DNA of 16,839 nucleotides from Candidatus Latescibacterota bacterium (lineage in GTDB: Bacteria; Latescibacterota; MVCY01; DTYK01): contig DTYK01000242.1 in assembly GCA_012961925.1 (NCBI GenBank), forward strand, positions 1 to 16,839, given 5' to 3'. Made by a program: the position numbers and the translations under genes. This document shows positions 15,693 to 16,839 of this stretch, piece by piece. Numbering within the stretch: position 1 is the stretch's first letter; the number at the start of each line of letters is the position of its first letter. The notes below the pieces were generated by a model. That model was not told where the DNA came from and searched no databases. It was given only the letters and a program-made list of their open reading frames with translations.

Positions 15693-16556
15693 TCACGCAG
15701 ATGTCTCCCCGTAAAGCTCACGTCTTCTCGCCTCAAGCAGATCGTTCCGCAGGCCTCCGAATTGGGCGGCTGTCAGCACCTCTACCCCTTTAGCTTCAGC
15801 CGCTTCAAAGACCGGACCGATCCTTTCCCTCCACCTCAGATCCCTGAGGAAATGATGGTCAAGGATGAGTTTCTTCACCCCGGTGTTCTGTATAATCCCT
15901 ATAAGGTTGTTAATAGATTTCTTCAGGTTTTGTTGAGAATATCTGACCCCTAACATGTACGTCATCGGTCCGTCACAGAAGAGGATGTCCGGGTCCTGCT
16001 CCAATATGAAGGCAACCTGGCTGTCTGTGACCGGACCCTCTACGTCAGAGGTATGCAGGAATTTAAACTCCTCCTTCACCAGGACCTCCGTAACATACCC
16101 CAACTTTGAGTTCGCACCGTGGTATACCGCCTTGGAAAACCTGACGTTGGTCTTCCCAAATGTGAACTCTTCGCCGTCGGAGAAGTGGAACTCCCCCGGT
16201 ATCTGCCTCAACCGGTTCAGAAAGTAGGCAGCCCGTTCCTGCTGACTCCGGTTTATGCTCTCTCTCGGATGTTTTACCAGTGCCACCTTTCCGGTGAAGA
16301 TCTCGGGTTCGCCCGGGTTGTGATGGTCGTAATGGTAGTGGGTCACCACAAGCACGTCGGCCCCCCTGGCATGGTCCACTATCTGGATCCAGTGCTCGGT
16401 CTCCCGCTGCAATTCCAGTGGATGGGGTGGAAGGTTATAACGTAAAGGGGCAAGCGATACCCCTGGATCGATGAGCACACTGCAGTCGTCGGTCGTAACG
16501 AGGGTGGCCATGCTCCTGGTCCCCATGCTCTCAAAGGCTATCGGTCTGATCACCAT
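15693..16556 (-). CDS. Metallo-beta-lactamase-fold hydrolase (UPF0282-like)
   Basis: 287 residues. The metal-binding signature is THYHYDHH at 72-79, with H73, H75, D77 and H78 as ligands. Further candidate ligands are H146 (AVYHGANS), D171 (HTSDVEG) and H234 (LDHHFLRDL). The N-terminus FESMGTRSMATLVTTDD followed by VLIDPGVSLAP resembles the UPF0282 family known mainly from archaea. The substrate is unknown; some relatives act on nucleic acids, and the ligase relic directly downstream hints at that context. ATG start at 16556, with only a weak GGGAA ribosome site. The gene appears intact. Its upstream side is cut short by a transposase remnant starting within about 10-25 bases, so its native promoter may be lost. 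Confidence 0.85.
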   Translation of the reverse strand: MVIRPIAFESMGTRSMATLVTTDDCSVLIDPGVSLAPLRYNLPPHPLELQRETEHWIQIVDHARGADVLVVTHYHYDHHNPGEPEIFTGKVALVKHPRESINRSQQERAAYFLNRLRQIPGEFHFSDGEEFTFGKTNVRFSKAVYHGANSKLGYVTEVLVKEEFKFLHTSDVEGPVTDSQVAFILEQDPDILFCDGPMTYMLGVRYSQQNLKKSINNLIGIIQNTGVKKLILDHHFLRDLRWRERIGPVFEAAEAKGVEVLTAAQFGGLRNDLLEARRRELYGETSA

Positions 16557-16564
16557 AATGAGGT

Positions 16565-16776
16565 TCCCATCACCTGCCCTGCCACCGTATCATCGCACCA
16601 GGATGAGAACCACAAACGGCATCGAGAGGCTCAACAAGGAGATCAAGCGACGGACCAGGGTGGCGGGGCTCTTCCCCAACGAGGATTCGCTGCTACGCCT
16701 CGTCAGCGCCGTCTTGGTCGAAACCAGCGACGATTGGGAAACCGGTAACGTCTACCTCAATATCAAAAGCCAATGA
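16565..16776 (+). pseudogene. IS256-family (Mutator) transposase, C-terminal fragment
   Basis: The plus strand encodes RMRTTNGIERLNKEIKRRTR, VAGLFPNEDSLLRL and ETSDDWETG before TGA, the conserved C-terminal end of IS256-family DDE transposases. The last 65 to 70 codons remain of an about 400-codon gene. The frame stays open further left, but that part is antisense to the metallo-beta-lactamase gene and shows no transposase similarity, so the homology starts at about 16565-16585. No catalytic D, D, E residues are present. Confidence 0.85.
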
Positions 16777-16787
16777 CCACCATCCAC

Positions 16788-16815
16788 GAATTTACAGAAA
16801 AACTGGTGCTCTATC
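16788..16815 (+). repeat. Possible right terminal inverted repeat of the IS256-family remnant
   Basis: About 15 bases after the transposase stop, ATTTACAGAAAAACTGGTGC resembles the right ends of IS256-family elements, which usually carry a TTTACAC/GAAA-type sequence shortly after the stop codon. The left end is absent from this window, so the repeat and any target-site duplication cannot be confirmed. The last 24 bases of the window would be flanking DNA. Confidence 0.35.
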
Positions 16816-16839
16816 GCTGGGAGACCGGACGAGACGGAA

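Noticed and set aside
16471..16565. Upstream extension of the transposase open frame
   Set aside because: It is antisense to the metallo-beta-lactamase start region and shows no transposase-like residues; the frame is open by chance.
1..16839. CRISPR arrays, tRNA, rRNA, riboswitches or a defence system
   Set aside because: No regularly spaced direct repeats, cloverleaf or rRNA-like stretches, or recognisable defence genes were found. Nearly all sequence is accounted for by coding regions.

Overview
The window looks like chromosomal DNA of a bacterium from a lineage that uses a V/A-type rotary ATPase, probably an anaerobe. The bacterial signs are Shine-Dalgarno sites, ATG/GTG/TTG starts, tight operons with 4-base overlaps, a KtrAB-type potassium system, an IS256-family remnant and a relic that resembles a GxxExxY gene. 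Several accessory genes (DUF763, UPF0282-like metallo-beta-lactamase, archaeal-type ATP-dependent DNA ligase) belong to families shared with archaea. I cannot name the species or phylum from the sequence alone.

Region 1 (about 84-9066, plus strand) is a complete nine-gene V/A-ATPase operon. The order is H (peripheral stalk), I, K, E, C, F, A, B, D, the same as ntpF-I-K-E-C-G-A-B-D of Enterococcus hirae. The c-ring subunit K is a two-hairpin protein that keeps every residue known to bind sodium in E. hirae NtpK, so a sodium-coupled enzyme is predicted.

Region 2 (9067-9315) is a 249-base convergent gap without an intact gene. It holds a roughly 170-base decayed element: two stretches resembling the start and end of a GxxExxY protein, flanked by degenerate inverted repeats of the ACCACAAAGGCACAAAG type.

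Region 3 (9316-12917, minus strand) is a four-gene unit read right to left: ktrB (K+ channel subunit), ktrA (RCK gate), a two-pass membrane HAMP-PAS protein with no output domain, and a HAD-family phosphatase. In E. hirae the KtrB homologue NtpJ is part of the ntp operon, so a sodium pump beside sodium-dependent K+ uptake is a recurring functional pairing. The HAMP-PAS protein, which overlaps ktrA by 4 bases, is the least expected member.

Region 4 (13048-14940, minus strand) is a probable three-gene unit read right to left: a tandem ACT-domain protein with a good sigma-70-like promoter, a DUF763 protein with a helix-hairpin-helix, and an 85-residue protein resembling EF-Tu domain II. A hairpin follows the last gene.

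Region 5 (15020-16839) is degraded. A metallo-beta-lactamase-fold gene lies 10 bases upstream of the ruins of an archaeal-type ATP-dependent DNA ligase. The ligase has a frameshift and an internal deletion that removed its catalytic core and joined the N-terminal domain to the last about 40 codons. The 5' side of the metallo-beta-lactamase gene abuts a truncated IS256-family transposase tail, so this end of the window has been rearranged.
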